A DNA stretch of 64,000 nt from Glaciecola sp. HTCC2999 (GCA_949498985.1 CATECQ010000019.1:1-64000), one strand, 5' to 3'; shown: positions 38,211 to 48,115, counted from the first letter of the stretch. Numbers and translations are program-made. Notes: generated by a model not told the origin, from the sequence alone.

Positions 38211-38239
38211 GTGTCACTAATATCAATTTTACGTATAAT
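38211..38239 (+). promoter_or_regulatory. Candidate promoter of yheV
   Basis: GTGTCA (38211-38216), a 17-bp spacer and a consensus TATAAT (38234-38239) lie about 50 bp before the yheV start. The -10 is perfect; the -35 matches 4 of 6. The rest of the 194-bp gap between divergent yheS and yheV shows no other clear signal. Confidence 0.5.
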
Positions 38240-38289
38240 ACCACAGCAAATCACAGCCCTTTTACCGTTCTTAATAAAGAGTAATTACC

Positions 38290-38493
38290 ATGAGTAACAA
38301 ACAACGCAAACGTTTTATCGCTGGGGCGACTTGCCCACAATGCCGTTCAGTCGATTCAATTATGCTGTATTTTGAAAACAATGTTGAAAAACTACAATGC
38401 GTGAAATGTGATTACAAAGATGTACAATCCAAAACAGATGTGTCTGATCAAGTTGCCAGTAACGCGGATGTCATAGGCGTATTCAAGCCATAA
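38290..38493 (+). CDS. yheV: YheV family zinc-ribbon protein (TIGR02443)
   Basis: The 67-aa protein has a zinc ribbon with cysteines at 15, 18, 37 and 40 (CPQC and CVKC) after a basic KRFIAGATCP start. It matches E. coli YheV (DUF2387/TIGR02443), of unknown function. It is near yheSTU, slyX and fkpA as in E. coli. A strong terminator follows 35 bp after the stop, so it is a single-gene transcript. Confidence 0.93.
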   Translation: MSNKQRKRFIAGATCPQCRSVDSIMLYFENNVEKLQCVKCDYKDVQSKTDVSDQVASNADVIGVFKP

Positions 38494-38527
38494 ATATTGT
38501 CAAACACAGTGCTTTATTGTTCGATTC

Positions 38528-38551
38528 AGGCCACTTTCAGTGGCCTTTTTT
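38528..38551 (+). terminator. Intrinsic terminator after yheV
   Basis: AGGCCACT-TTC-AGTGGCCT is a perfect 8-bp stem with a 3-nt loop followed by TTTTT, a textbook Rho-independent terminator. Confidence 0.93.
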
Positions 38552-38672
38552 ATGCATTAAAAAAACGATTAATACTTTGTGTTTTCAGTCAAATAGGACT
38601 AATCTAATTAATGTAATTAACAAATTATTTACATGTATCGTTTAAACAATATCAATAAAAGGATCGACCTGT

Positions 38673-38906
38673 ATGCCCTTTAATCCTGAACTTACCGCCG
38701 AACTCAACCTTATTTTAAAATTTCCAAGTAACAGTCTCATGCAAGGTCTTAAAATCCATCAAGATGCAGACCCAGAGATAATTAAAGCAGGTAAACGATT
38801 GTTTGATAAAGGTATCGTAACTCAGCCCGATGGGGGATATTTGACCAATCTAGGATATGACTTGGCTGAACACGCTAAAGTCATTCAATCTGCATTGAGC
38901 CACTAA
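38673..38906 (+). CDS. TIGR02647 family protein
   Basis: The 77-aa protein matches the TIGR02647 family from start to end: MPFNPELTAELNLILKF, GLKIHQDADPEIIKAGKRL, and the DKGIVTQPDGGYLTNLG turn. It looks like a small helical, winged-helix-like fold, which suggests DNA binding, but the function is unknown. GGATCG precedes the ATG. It is convergent with slyX across 27 bp. Confidence 0.87.
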   Translation: MPFNPELTAELNLILKFPSNSLMQGLKIHQDADPEIIKAGKRLFDKGIVTQPDGGYLTNLGYDLAEHAKVIQSALSH

Positions 38907-38933
38907 ACCGATAACAATCCACAAATATGAAGA

Positions 38934-39176
38934 TTAATAATGCGGTGGTGGTGTTTCTTCTTCTGGTGAAGCCACATTAGATGGCTGCATTGATTTTAAG
39001 CGCTCGACCATATGATTCATTTTAAACGTCATTTGTGCAATTTGCTGTTGTTGCTGTGCAATTGAATCATTCAACGATTCGATCGTGTCGTCTTGGAAAG
39101 CAACTTTTGTTTCCAAGTTTTCAACACGGGCGTGCAAGTCTTCGACTAATTCTGATGTGTGCTTTAATGATGACAT
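38934..39176 (-). CDS. slyX: SlyX family protein
   Basis: The 80-aa protein is a coiled coil over residues 8-65 (HARVENLETKVAFQDDTIES, LNDSIAQQQQQIAQMT) with the proline-rich end PPPHY that is characteristic of SlyX. The function is unknown. It is divergent from fkpA across 211 bp, the same pairing as in E. coli. Confidence 0.94.
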   Translation of the reverse strand: MSSLKHTSELVEDLHARVENLETKVAFQDDTIESLNDSIAQQQQQIAQMTFKMNHMVERLKSMQPSNVASPEEETPPPHY

Positions 39177-39281
39177 GAAAATATGCTCGTTACTGAATAA
39201 AAGAAAACCATTTTACCATGCCTAATGATAGAGTTAATCATCTTTATAGCGTAAACCGACGCTTTAAATAAAAATAACAAA

Positions 39282-39297
39282 AACCGTTTGAACGGTT
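39282..39297. promoter_or_regulatory. Perfect 16-bp dyad in the slyX/fkpA intergenic region
   Basis: AACCGTT-TG-AACGGTT is an exact inverted repeat with a 2-bp centre. It lies about 90 bp before fkpA and about 105 bp before slyX. There is no following T run, so it is not a terminator; an operator for an unidentified dimeric regulator is the likeliest reading. Confidence 0.4.
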
Positions 39298-39387
39298 GGA
39301 AAATGAAACGATTTAAAGTAGATTGCATTAGGTCAAATTAATGAATGCATGTTTAAGCATCTACTAGCATAACGGAGAATTAATATA

Positions 39388-40146
39388 ATGAAACAGTCTT
39401 TAGCTGCAATTGCAGTATTATCAGTCTTGGGATTAACTGCCTGCGGCGAGAAAAGTGAAGAAACACAATCAACAACCACGGCAACATCTGCAGCTGAACT
39501 AGACACCCCTATTTCACGTCAGTCATATTCCATTGGGGCAAGCATGGGTTCTTTTGCTTTAAATCGTCAAGAACAGCTTGAAGGTTTAGATATGGCTTTA
39601 GACATGGAAATAGTTCGTAAAGGTTTTAATGATGCCTTAAATGGCGAGCCTGCGATGAGCATGGAAGAAATGCAAACTATCATCCGTAATTCTGACCAAG
39701 AAGTACGAGCAAAACAAGAAGCCATGGCTAAGCAAGATGCAGAAAAAAATATTGCCGCTGGCCAAGCCTACCTAGTTCAAAATGCCGAAAAAGAAGGTGT
39801 TACAGTTACTGAGTCAGGTTTACAGTATGAGGTAATGGTCGAAGGGACAGGTGCAAAACCTGCAGCCACAGATATTGTAAAGGTGCATTACAAAGGTACA
39901 TTAATTGACGGTACCGAGTTTGATTCATCATATTCACGCGGTGAACCGGCTGAATTCCCACTTAATCGTGTTATTCCTGGTTGGACTGAAGGTGTTCAGT
40001 TAATGAGTGAAGGCAGCAAATTTAAGTTTGTTATTCCAGCAGAACTAGCTTATGGTGAACGCGCTACTGGTTCCATCACGCCTAACTCAACACTTATTTT
40101 TGAGGTTGAACTACTTGACATTCTTAATGATGAAGCTGAAAAATAA
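39388..40146 (+). CDS. fkpA: FKBP-type peptidyl-prolyl isomerase, FkpA-like lipoprotein
   Basis: The 252-aa periplasmic foldase begins with a lipoprotein signal (MKQSLAAIAVLSVLGLTACG, lipobox LTAC, lipidated Cys19), unlike E. coli FkpA, which is soluble. An N-terminal FKBP_N dimerisation domain (SYSIGASMGS, FNDALNGEPAMS) is followed by the FKBP_C catalytic domain (about 140-247; IVKVHYKGTLIDGTEFDSSY, IPGWTEGVQLM, AYGER). The residue after the lipobox Cys is Gly, which predicts export to the outer membrane. It pairs with slyX as in E. coli. Confidence 0.92.
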   Translation: MKQSLAAIAVLSVLGLTACGEKSEETQSTTTATSAAELDTPISRQSYSIGASMGSFALNRQEQLEGLDMALDMEIVRKGFNDALNGEPAMSMEEMQTIIRNSDQEVRAKQEAMAKQDAEKNIAAGQAYLVQNAEKEGVTVTESGLQYEVMVEGTGAKPAATDIVKVHYKGTLIDGTEFDSSYSRGEPAEFPLNRVIPGWTEGVQLMSEGSKFKFVIPAELAYGERATGSITPNSTLIFEVELLDILNDEAEK

Positions 40147-40168
40147 GCTTATCTAGAGTCACCCGACA

Positions 40169-40194
40169 AAACCCGCTTTTAGGCGGGTTTTTTT
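40169..40194 (+). terminator. Intrinsic terminator after fkpA (probably bidirectional)
   Basis: AAACCCGC-TTTTAG-GCGGGTTT is a perfect 8-bp stem followed by TTTT, and the A-rich left side gives a T run on the other strand. It serves fkpA and can also stop leftward transcripts from the GNAT gene. Confidence 0.93.
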
Positions 40195-40221
40195 ATACAT
40201 TACATGATTAATTTGCATGAG

Positions 40222-40707
40222 TTAATCAATAAGACTCACTTGCAGTGAGACGATTTTTTCAGGATGGTGCATTAACGTCGAGACTTCTTGAAAACCCCAT
40301 GAACGATGGAAGTGTAATGACGGTTCATTCGGTGGAGCAATATCTATTTCTGCGCATAATTGGTGAATGTGGTTTTGTTTTGCATCGTTGATAAGGTGCT
40401 GATAAAGAGTCTGTCCAAGTTTCTGCCCACGGTAATCCGCGTGTACGACGACCCTATCAATATAATAAAAATCACTATAATGCGTATCAAACCATTGGTA
40501 GTTAATACTGCTGTATTCACTCTTTGGCCCCAACACAACGAGAAAGGCTGCAACTACACCTTCTATCTCTATGACAGTCTTTAAAATGGCTTGTTCAAGT
40601 AATTTGATCAATTGTGTGCCATTGAGCGGACTGAGTACGGTGACTGATGCAAGATTTAGAGCCAGAATGCTATCATGATCTGAAGGCTGTATTGGACGGA
40701 TATGCAT
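40222..40707 (-). CDS. GNAT family N-acetyltransferase
   Basis: The 161-aa protein has the GNAT fold: an N-terminal IRPIQPSDHDSILALN strand-helix, motif A with the acetyl-CoA loop RVVVHADYRGQKLGQTLY near residues 90-107, and the C-terminal HFHRSWGFQEV segment. The substrate is unknown; the sequence does not resemble the ribosomal-protein or aminoglycoside subfamilies. It lies 22 bp downstream of greB on the same strand and is probably co-transcribed with it. Confidence 0.88.
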   Translation of the reverse strand: MHIRPIQPSDHDSILALNLASVTVLSPLNGTQLIKLLEQAILKTVIEIEGVVAAFLVVLGPKSEYSSINYQWFDTHYSDFYYIDRVVVHADYRGQKLGQTLYQHLINDAKQNHIHQLCAEIDIAPPNEPSLHFHRSWGFQEVSTLMHHPEKIVSLQVSLID

Positions 40708-40729
40708 GGATTATACTCGCTTAGTTTGC

Positions 40730-41209
40730 TTAATTATCATACTCAATGGCCATAATCGTATAATAGATTGGGCCATCTGGCATACTCACCATTACCTCGT
40801 CATCAACACATTTACCCACCATCGCACGCGCTAGAGGAGAATCAATAGAGCATGGTGCAGTATGTTTATAAATCTCATCAGAGCCAACGATTTGAATTTT
40901 TTTGACTTCGCCATCTTCATTTTCAATCGTCACCCACGCACCAAAATAAACTTTACCTGCTTGTTCAGGAGAAGGTGCAACAACAGTGAGTGTTTCCATC
41001 CTTTTACGTAAAAAACGGACCCGACTATGAATTTGACGTAAACGACGCTTATTCGTTTGATAGTCAGCATTATCGGAACGATCTCCTAGGCCAGCAGCCC
41101 ATGTTACTTTCTTGGTGATTTCATGACGTTCTACACGCCACAAATAATTCTCTTCCTCTTTGAGTAAGCGATAGCCATTAGGCGTAATGAGATTGGCTTT
41201 TTGAGTCAT
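40730..41209 (-). CDS. greB: Transcription elongation factor GreB
   Basis: GreB rescues backtracked RNA polymerase by inserting its coiled coil into the secondary channel and stimulating transcript cleavage. The 159-aa protein has the N-terminal coiled coil with the catalytic acidic tip (LGDRSDNADY near residues 41-50), the GreB-type basic stretch (NKRRLRQIHSRVRFLRKRME) and the C-terminal FKBP-like domain (VTIENEDGEV, DSPLARAMVGKCVDDEV). It is divergent from tex, as greB is in many gammaproteobacteria. Confidence 0.96.
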   Translation of the reverse strand: MTQKANLITPNGYRLLKEEENYLWRVERHEITKKVTWAAGLGDRSDNADYQTNKRRLRQIHSRVRFLRKRMETLTVVAPSPEQAGKVYFGAWVTIENEDGEVKKIQIVGSDEIYKHTAPCSIDSPLARAMVGKCVDDEVMVSMPDGPIYYTIMAIEYDN

Positions 41210-41273
41210 ATTACATTCAAGATAACACTAATTGTGAAGATAATATCATACAATAAATTTTCCATGTTAATGG

Positions 41274-41303
41274 TTGTTACCCACAATAGGCTTCACGTAT
41301 AAT
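41274..41303 (+). promoter_or_regulatory. Candidate promoter of tex
   Basis: TTGTTA (41274-41279), an 18-bp spacer and consensus TATAAT (41298-41303) lie in the 126-bp gap between divergent greB and tex. The start would fall about 25 bp before the tex ATG, leaving a short leader with no obvious Shine-Dalgarno. Confidence 0.5.
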
Positions 41304-41335
41304 CTCATCTTTGCTTATCATCGACATTTCCCATT

Positions 41336-43705
41336 ATGATTATACAAACACTGGCAACAGAATTAGCCGTCCAACCTGCCCAAATCAAAGCTGCTGTTGC
41401 ATTGTTAGATGATGGTGCCACCGTTCCTTTTATCGCTCGTTACCGTAAAGAAATGACCCAAGGTCTAGACGACACCCAATTGCGTAATCTTGAGAGCCGT
41501 TTAGGTTATTTACGTGAACTCGAAGAACGAAAAACCGTCATTCTCAAATCTATTACCGACCAAGGTAAAATGACCACAGCTCTTGCTCATGCAATTAATA
41601 ATGCAGACAGTAAAACCTTCCTTGAAGATTTATACTTACCCTATAAGCCGCGCCGCCGCACTAAAGGCCAAATCGCGATAGAAGCAGGCATCGAGCCGTT
41701 AGCCAATGCGCTTTATGATAACCCAACACTAGATCCCCAGCAGGAAGCGATTCAGTTTATTAATGTTGATGCTAAATTTGTGGATGAAAAAGCGGTACTC
41801 GATGGTGCAAAGTTTATTCTGATGGAGCGCTTTGCTGAAGATGCACAACTGCTGCAACAGATTCGTCAACACATGACTCAGCATGGATATGTCATTAGTC
41901 AGCTAATATCCGGCAAAGAAAAAGAGGCTGCAAAGTTCAGTGATTATTTTACCCATCAGGAAAAATTCAAAAACGTCCCTTCACACCGCGCTTTAGCGAT
42001 GTTCAGAGGACGTAATGAAGGATTTTTGGCATTAAATATTTCATTAGATCCTCAAGCAGAATCCTCTGTTACTCAACGTAGTGAATGTGAAGAAATTATC
42101 GCCAACCACGTCAATATTCGTGATAAAGGTAGAGCTGCAGACCCCTGGTTACAAACAGTTGTGGCATGGACTTGGAAACTCAAAATCCTAGTACACATGG
42201 AAACCGAGTTGTTCAATGTACTGCGTGAAAAGGCCGAAGCGGAGGCAATCAATGTTTTTGCCAAAAATTTACAAGACCTACTTATGGCAGCCCCCGCAGG
42301 TGCTAAAGTGACTATGGGCCTTGACCCAGGTATTCGCACTGGCGTAAAAGTTGCTATTGTTGATGAAACAGGAAAAGTGTTACATACCACGACTATTTTT
42401 CCGCACCCGCCCCAAAATGCATGGGAAAAATCACTGCGCACATTAGCAACAATTTCGAAACAGTTTAAAGTGAATTTAATCAGCATCGGTAACGGCACAG
42501 GATCGCGAGAAACCGATAAACTTGTCGCAGAAATGATGAAGGCTAACCCTGAATTAGGTATTCAAAAAATCATGATTTCTGAAGCGGGTGCTTCCGTATA
42601 TTCCGCTTCAGAATTGGCGTCATTAGAACTTCCGGGGATGGATGTTTCATTGCGCGGCGCGGTATCAATTGCACGTCGTTTACAAGACCCGTTAGCCGAG
42701 CTCGTTAAAATTGAGCCCAAAGCAATCGGTGTCGGTCAATACCAACACGACGTCTCTCAAAGTCAACTAGGCCAATCTTTGACACGAGTGATTGAAGATT
42801 GTGTTAATGCCGTCGGTGTCGATTTAAACACCGCATCTCCTGCGTTATTAGCGAATGTCTCTGGTTTAAATAAAACGCTGGCGAATAACATTGTCGCCTA
42901 TCGCAATGAACATGGCGCCTTTGCATCGAGAAAAGCATTGCTCAAAGTGGCACGTTTAGGGCCAAAAGCTTATGAACAAGCTGCCGGATTTTTGCGGATT
43001 CTTGATGGTAATAACCCACTCGACGCTTCTGCCGTTCATCCTGAAGCCTACCCCGTCGTTGATAAAATTTTGCTTCATAGCGGTGTCTCCGTGAATGATT
43101 TAATGGGGAATACCGACTTGTTACGTCGTCTAGCTCCTGAGGAATTTACTGATGACACTTTTGGAGAGCCGACTGTCAAAGATATTTTAAGCGAACTTGA
43201 TAAACCAGGTCGTGATCCTCGCCCTGAGTTTAAAACGGCCACTTATAAAGAGGGAGTTGAGAGTATTACTGATTTAACTCCAGGAATGATTCTAGAAGGC
43301 GTTGTCGCGAATGTCGCTAATTTTGGTGCTTTTGTCGATGTCGGTGTTCATCAAGATGGCTTAGTGCATATTTCAGCCATGACCGATGATTTTATATCAG
43401 ATCCACGTGAAGTCGTTAAAACTGGAGATGTGGTCAAAGTCAAAGTAATGGAAGTCGATGTTCCACGTAAACGTATTGCCTTTAGCATGCGCATGGGTGA
43501 TGAATTAAACAGTCGTCAAACCCAACAGGCTTCAAAAAAATCGAACAGTGCAGCTCATCATTCGACGACTAAACCAGTTAAAAATACAGGTGACAATCAC
43601 CAAAACAATCGGTCTCGCCATCAAAAAAACCGGGGAAATAATACACCTGCAGGTGGTGGTATGGCAGATGCCTTCGCAGCGGCATTTGCAAAGAAAAATT
43701 CATAA
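41336..43705 (+). CDS. tex: Tex family RNA-binding transcription accessory protein
   Basis: Tex is a conserved nucleic-acid-binding protein related to eukaryotic Spt6. The 789-aa product has the N-terminal helical domain ([20 protein letters not shown]), a YqgF-like RNase-H fold ([17 protein letters not shown] near residue 323), helix-hairpin-helix motifs ([39 protein letters not shown]) and a C-terminal S1 RNA-binding domain (about 650-720; [20 protein letters not shown]). A low-complexity basic tail follows. The start is ATG 41336. Confidence 0.97.
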   Translation: MIIQTLATELAVQPAQIKAAVALLDDGATVPFIARYRKEMTQGLDDTQLRNLESRLGYLRELEERKTVILKSITDQGKMTTALAHAINNADSKTFLEDLYLPYKPRRRTKGQIAIEAGIEPLANALYDNPTLDPQQEAIQFINVDAKFVDEKAVLDGAKFILMERFAEDAQLLQQIRQHMTQHGYVISQLISGKEKEAAKFSDYFTHQEKFKNVPSHRALAMFRGRNEGFLALNISLDPQAESSVTQRSECEEIIANHVNIRDKGRAADPWLQTVVAWTWKLKILVHMETELFNVLREKAEAEAINVFAKNLQDLLMAAPAGAKVTMGLDPGIRTGVKVAIVDETGKVLHTTTIFPHPPQNAWEKSLRTLATISKQFKVNLISIGNGTGSRETDKLVAEMMKANPELGIQKIMISEAGASVYSASELASLELPGMDVSLRGAVSIARRLQDPLAELVKIEPKAIGVGQYQHDVSQSQLGQSLTRVIEDCVNAVGVDLNTASPALLANVSGLNKTLANNIVAYRNEHGAFASRKALLKVARLGPKAYEQAAGFLRILDGNNPLDASAVHPEAYPVVDKILLHSGVSVNDLMGNTDLLRRLAPEEFTDDTFGEPTVKDILSELDKPGRDPRPEFKTATYKEGVESITDLTPGMILEGVVANVANFGAFVDVGVHQDGLVHISAMTDDFISDPREVVKTGDVVKVKVMEVDVPRKRIAFSMRMGDELNSRQTQQASKKSNSAAHHSTTKPVKNTGDNHQNNRSRHQKNRGNNTPAGGGMADAFAAAFAKKNS

Positions 43706-43752
43706 GAAAAATCTTCGTTGCGTGGCTAGATTAATACCGGTTAACTAATAGG

Positions 43753-44547
43753 CTAACAACGTTCCATGAATTCCATGATCGTACGCGCGAAGAGCTCTTT
43801 GTCCGAAATAAACGGGGCATGAGAAACATGTTGGAGCATTATGGTCGTTGCACGCGGCTGTAATGCTTCAATCTTAGTCACTGCTTTATATGGCACGAGC
43901 GAATCTAAACGTCCATATATCCGCAGAGTTGGACATTGAATCTGCTGTATCTCGTTTCGTAAATCGACTGTTTGCAATAATCTTAACCCATGTAACAAGC
44001 TTTCTTCACAAGGTGCAGGGTAATGGGCAATGGCTTTTTTTAACTCCTGCATATCTGCTTTCGCAGAGACTGATCCCATTGCCTGTATTGCCAGAAAACG
44101 CTGAACTGTTTTTTGATAATTATTCGCTAATTGAGTTTCAAACTGCTGTAGTACCTTTGATTCAATACCGAACCATTCATGTTCTTGAGCCATAAAATAT
44201 GGTGTTGTGGCAGTGCAGATTAAACTGCTGACACTTTCAGGGTAAGTAAGCGCCAACTTTTGTGCAATTAATCCACCTAATGACCAGCCCAATAGACTAA
44301 AACGGGTAGGTAAAGAATCGTAAATATGTTCAACCGCGTTTTCCAATGTCGTTAATGTCACATCGGCATTATCCCCAAAGCCAGGTAAATCGATTAGGAT
44401 CACGTCATTACTTTGAGCTAATAAAGGAGCAACTTGATCAAATACACCACTATTAAGTCCCCAGCCATGTAACATCACTAACGGCTCGGCATTGGAGTCA
44501 CTAGGTAATTCTGATCGAATGATCCGCTGTTTGAGAGCTGTAGACAT
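43753..44547 (-). CDS. bioH: Pimeloyl-ACP methyl ester carboxylesterase
   Basis: BioH cleaves the methyl ester of pimeloyl-ACP to end synthesis of biotin's pimelate moiety. The 264-aa alpha/beta hydrolase shows LHGWGLNSGVFD near residue 26, the nucleophile Ser89 in GWSLGG, Asp215 in GRLDSLVP and His243 in VSHAPF, all matching E. coli BioH. It is divergent from comF across only 41 bp, the conserved bioH-comF pairing, so the two promoters must overlap. Confidence 0.94.
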   Translation of the reverse strand: MSTALKQRIIRSELPSDSNAEPLVMLHGWGLNSGVFDQVAPLLAQSNDVILIDLPGFGDNADVTLTTLENAVEHIYDSLPTRFSLLGWSLGGLIAQKLALTYPESVSSLICTATTPYFMAQEHEWFGIESKVLQQFETQLANNYQKTVQRFLAIQAMGSVSAKADMQELKKAIAHYPAPCEESLLHGLRLLQTVDLRNEIQQIQCPTLRIYGRLDSLVPYKAVTKIEALQPRATTIMLQHVSHAPFISDKELFARTIMEFMERC

Positions 44548-44588
44548 GTTAGGATTGTGACCTGTTATAAAATGATTTGTGAGTGTAA

Positions 44589-45314
44589 ATGAAGCCTACA
44601 TTGAAAGCAATTTGGCATCGTTGCTTATTATGCTTACAAGCAACTGAGCAGCACATTTGCACATTATGCCTCGCTGATTGTGGATTCATTCACTCACATA
44701 TTTTGCGGCAAAATTTACTCATTCATAACCTCAATGATTCTGAGCAATACTTTGTTCATGATGTCATTATCAATGCCAAATTTGATGAATTATGGGTGTT
44801 GGATATTTATCAATATCCATTGACGGTATTAATCCCGAAGCTGAAATTTTATAATCAACCTCACATAGCGACATTACTAGCCCAATGGTTTGTATTATAT
44901 CGAGTAGCAAGGATGGATAGGTTACCAGAGGCCCTTATCCCCGTCCCTATTCATTGGCGTAGAATGTGGCAACGCGGATATAACCAGTCTCATCTTTTAT
45001 GTGCTGAATTAAGTCGCCGATTATACATTCCATGTCTCGAAAATAATGTAAAGCGCAAGCACCATACGCGGCCTCAAAGTGAATTAAATTTAGCAGACCG
45101 GCGAACTAATATTCAAGATGTTTTTACTGTAGATACTGATTCTTTAGCAAGCATCAATCACATTGCCATTGTCGATGATGTCGTCACCACCGGAACCACT
45201 ATTAATGATTTATGTCGCAGTATTTATCAAGTCGCACCACACATTAATATTACTGTGTGGTGCATGGGCTTAGGTGTTTTTGAACCTAGTGTGAATAAAC
45301 AAACAACAGATTAA
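44589..45314 (+). CDS. comF: ComF/GntX family phosphoribosyltransferase-like protein
   Basis: The 241-aa protein has an N-terminal zinc finger (C12, C15, C24, C27 in RCLLC and CTLC) and a C-terminal phosphoribosyltransferase fold with the PRPP loop IAIVDDVVTTGTT. Family members are needed for DNA uptake in naturally competent bacteria; E. coli GntX/YhgH is needed to use DNA as a carbon source. In E. coli the next gene is nfuA, but here a leftward M14 peptidase gene lies between. Confidence 0.93.
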   Translation: MKPTLKAIWHRCLLCLQATEQHICTLCLADCGFIHSHILRQNLLIHNLNDSEQYFVHDVIINAKFDELWVLDIYQYPLTVLIPKLKFYNQPHIATLLAQWFVLYRVARMDRLPEALIPVPIHWRRMWQRGYNQSHLLCAELSRRLYIPCLENNVKRKHHTRPQSELNLADRRTNIQDVFTVDTDSLASINHIAIVDDVVTTGTTINDLCRSIYQVAPHINITVWCMGLGVFEPSVNKQTTD

Positions 45315-45323
45315 ATATCTTTA

Positions 45324-48020
45324 TCATCTTATTTTGATTAAGGGCGCCATAAAAATAGCATTCGCCATTAATTTTTCTGTCCCGCGCCAATACCCTCTGA
45401 AATTTACATTATCAGCAAACCCAATGACCCGACCTTGGCCGTAAGGATGTGCGATGATTGCAGAACTTTGGGCAATTAAATCCTGCATGGCTTGCGCACT
45501 ATATCCACCTAGTAATGGGGATTGAGAATATTTTGCAACTTCAATGAATGGCTTATCTACCCCATTCATGACCATGTTATTTGTTTTAAACATCGGTAAT
45601 TTTGCATTATTTGAATGAGTATTTGGCGCGCCAGCAGACTCTACTATACCAAACATTAAGGGGTGAGACGTATCCACAATTGTTTCATAAACTGCCCCCG
45701 CGACTAGTTTTTTAGCATAGTGGTCAGCTTGGCCGGCAAAATGCAATACTTGCGAACTAAACTGTTCATCTATTGCGCTCTTACTCAATACCGAGGCCTC
45801 TAATAGCCCATTGTCGGCTAAAAATTTTGCACCACGCTTAGTACCAATAACCACACCACCAGAACGAACCCATGCTTTTAATGCAGATAGATCTTTATCT
45901 GACAATCCTTGATAACGACCTGATGCAATAATAATGTGAGTGAAGTCAGATAAGTTTACTCGCCCAAATCGGTCTTGATCGACAATGGTTGTCGGCACGG
46001 TTAATCGTGTATCAAGATAATGCCATATTTCACCGACTTCGTATTGAGACATACCCAAGCCACCAAGCAGCATCACATTAGGTAAACTTGCAACTTGCAT
46101 ACTTGGACTTCCTACATCAATTCCTTGAGGGGTCAATCCTGAAGCTAATGCAAATAATTGTATGTTCAAATGAGCTGCTAGTTGGCGTAATTTATCTTCC
46201 CAATTATGACTATGTCTTAAACCAGCAGGTATAATTACCGTGCCTGCTGCGAACTGTTCAATCTCATTATTATGAGTCTTGACACTAAATGATTTAGCAG
46301 CGATTCGGGCTTCAATACCATGCGCTAATACTCGATATAACAAAGCGGGTGCCGTTGACTCGTCCCAACGAAATGCGTAGCCAACATGAGAATTTACCGA
46401 ATTATCAATCATGTCAGAACTATTTGGGTAAGTACTCACTTTTTTTGATTTGATTCGCTGTGTTTCGCGTTTTGTTAATGTTGCATAATTGAGATTAAAC
46501 GCAAACGCAATATTCCAATTGGATACATCGTAAAATGTATTATTAGGGAAATTTTGGCGGGTTGAAAAGAGTGATGATAACAAACGATACTGAGGTTGGT
46601 TAGTACTTACTAATATAGCTTCGTTCGCTTTATATCGCGTATCATTGACGGTAATATCCTGAGTCAATAGTTGTGTGGCAATCTGATGCGCATTGAGGGT
46701 TTCAATAAACACAGCATTACGCTTAGTATCTGTCGTTAACTGGACAAGATATCCACCGACAGGATCGTCTTTTTGCAATGCTTGAGTTTCCTTAACAAAA
46801 TTAACATGGTGGGCTTGAAATACAGATTTGTTAGCTAATGCACCAGCAAATGTTGAGAAACTCGTTGTAATTTGGTTTTGAATACTTTGTGCAAAACTTA
46901 ATGGACCATTAATTGAGGTTTGCAAGTGACCTCTTGAACTAGCTTGTTCAAATAATATTCCTACTGCTCCGTGTACATCGGGATAAGTAGATCCTTTACC
47001 ATAATAAAAATCATCGAAATTTTCTTGGGTATAATACATCTGGCCATGAGCGTCGAGCGCTTGAGCATGAAACTCACCTAATAGATTAGTCAACACGACG
47101 TTGTTATCATCGGTAAGTGGATTTTTTCGTGATGGAACACCGGGCTGGAAAAAATAGGTCGAATTCGTCCCCATCTCATGAAAATCGGTCAATATATGTG
47201 GTCGCCATGAATGAAATTGCGCAATTCTTGCTTGTGACTCGGGATGAGTAAGCAAAATCCAATCTCGGTTCAAATCAAACCAATAGTGGTTTGTGCGACC
47301 GCTTGGAAAACGCTCAGCATGTTCTCGATGCATAGCATGTGCTGATGGATGCTTACCTTTATGCATATTTGCCCACTGCGCAAAACGCGATAGCCCGTCA
47401 GGATTCAAAGAAGGATCTAGCAAAATGACAGCATTATTAAGTAACATATCTACTTCAGCACCTTGTGCTGCAGCTAAATAATAAGCCACTAATAATGATG
47501 CATTACTTCCTGACGGCTCATTGCCATGCACTGAATACCCCATATTAATGATTAAAGGGGCGTCCGGTTTAGGTGCGGTGCCATTATTAATCGAAGCTTG
47601 ATGGGCTGACTTGATAACGTCAATCTTTTGTTGATTCACAGAAGAAGTAATGGTTAACAACACCAATTCACGTTGCTCGTGAGTCCGCCCTGTCACCGTT
47701 AAAGACACTCTTTCTGAGCTCTCCGCTAACACTTTCATATAAGCAATTAATTGGTCATGGCGCACATGCCAAGTACCTACAGGATAGCCTAATACTGATT
47801 CTGGCTTAGGGATGTTCGGATCATAAGTCACATTCTTAGGTAAATAATCCAAATCGGAACTGGCTAAGAATACTTGCTTAGGGTTATTCGCAGCAAAGCC
47901 AGGTTCACTCAAGCTTGAATTGTCATGCTGGAGGGCTGCATAAGCATTATTGTGTAGTGAATAAAATCCACTGAACAATACAATTATCGCGAAACCCATT
48001 ACTTTAAATGTTTTGTTCAT
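45324..48020 (-). CDS. M14 family zinc carboxypeptidase, secreted
   Basis: The 898-aa protein has a signal peptide (about 1-28, ending NAYAA) and an M14 catalytic domain. Zinc ligands are H165 and E168 (SVHGNEPSG) and H281 (DFHEMG); DPSLNPDG near 203 and FDLNRD near 249 fit substrate binding, and ILFEQASSRG provides a candidate catalytic glutamate. The C-terminal part (about 650-780) looks like a class I glutamine-amidotransferase-like fold (DFTHIIIASGRYQGLS, GGVVIGTKRG). It should act on peptides in the periplasm or outside. Its place between comF and nfuA breaks a gene pair adjacent in E. coli, suggesting insertion in this lineage. It is divergent from nfuA. Confidence 0.9.
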   Translation of the reverse strand: MNKTFKVMGFAIIVLFSGFYSLHNNAYAALQHDNSSLSEPGFAANNPKQVFLASSDLDYLPKNVTYDPNIPKPESVLGYPVGTWHVRHDQLIAYMKVLAESSERVSLTVTGRTHEQRELVLLTITSSVNQQKIDVIKSAHQASINNGTAPKPDAPLIINMGYSVHGNEPSGSNASLLVAYYLAAAQGAEVDMLLNNAVILLDPSLNPDGLSRFAQWANMHKGKHPSAHAMHREHAERFPSGRTNHYWFDLNRDWILLTHPESQARIAQFHSWRPHILTDFHEMGTNSTYFFQPGVPSRKNPLTDDNNVVLTNLLGEFHAQALDAHGQMYYTQENFDDFYYGKGSTYPDVHGAVGILFEQASSRGHLQTSINGPLSFAQSIQNQITTSFSTFAGALANKSVFQAHHVNFVKETQALQKDDPVGGYLVQLTTDTKRNAVFIETLNAHQIATQLLTQDITVNDTRYKANEAILVSTNQPQYRLLSSLFSTRQNFPNNTFYDVSNWNIAFAFNLNYATLTKRETQRIKSKKVSTYPNSSDMIDNSVNSHVGYAFRWDESTAPALLYRVLAHGIEARIAAKSFSVKTHNNEIEQFAAGTVIIPAGLRHSHNWEDKLRQLAAHLNIQLFALASGLTPQGIDVGSPSMQVASLPNVMLLGGLGMSQYEVGEIWHYLDTRLTVPTTIVDQDRFGRVNLSDFTHIIIASGRYQGLSDKDLSALKAWVRSGGVVIGTKRGAKFLADNGLLEASVLSKSAIDEQFSSQVLHFAGQADHYAKKLVAGAVYETIVDTSHPLMFGIVESAGAPNTHSNNAKLPMFKTNNMVMNGVDKPFIEVAKYSQSPLLGGYSAQAMQDLIAQSSAIIAHPYGQGRVIGFADNVNFRGYWRGTEKLMANAIFMAPLIKIR

Positions 48021-48115
48021 CTCTAATCCTTCATCAACATACTATTTTGAGAGGTATTGTCATTAAAAAATGACATATTTGCAATTTAATCGTATTGTAT
48101 TGCAAAATGTTATTA

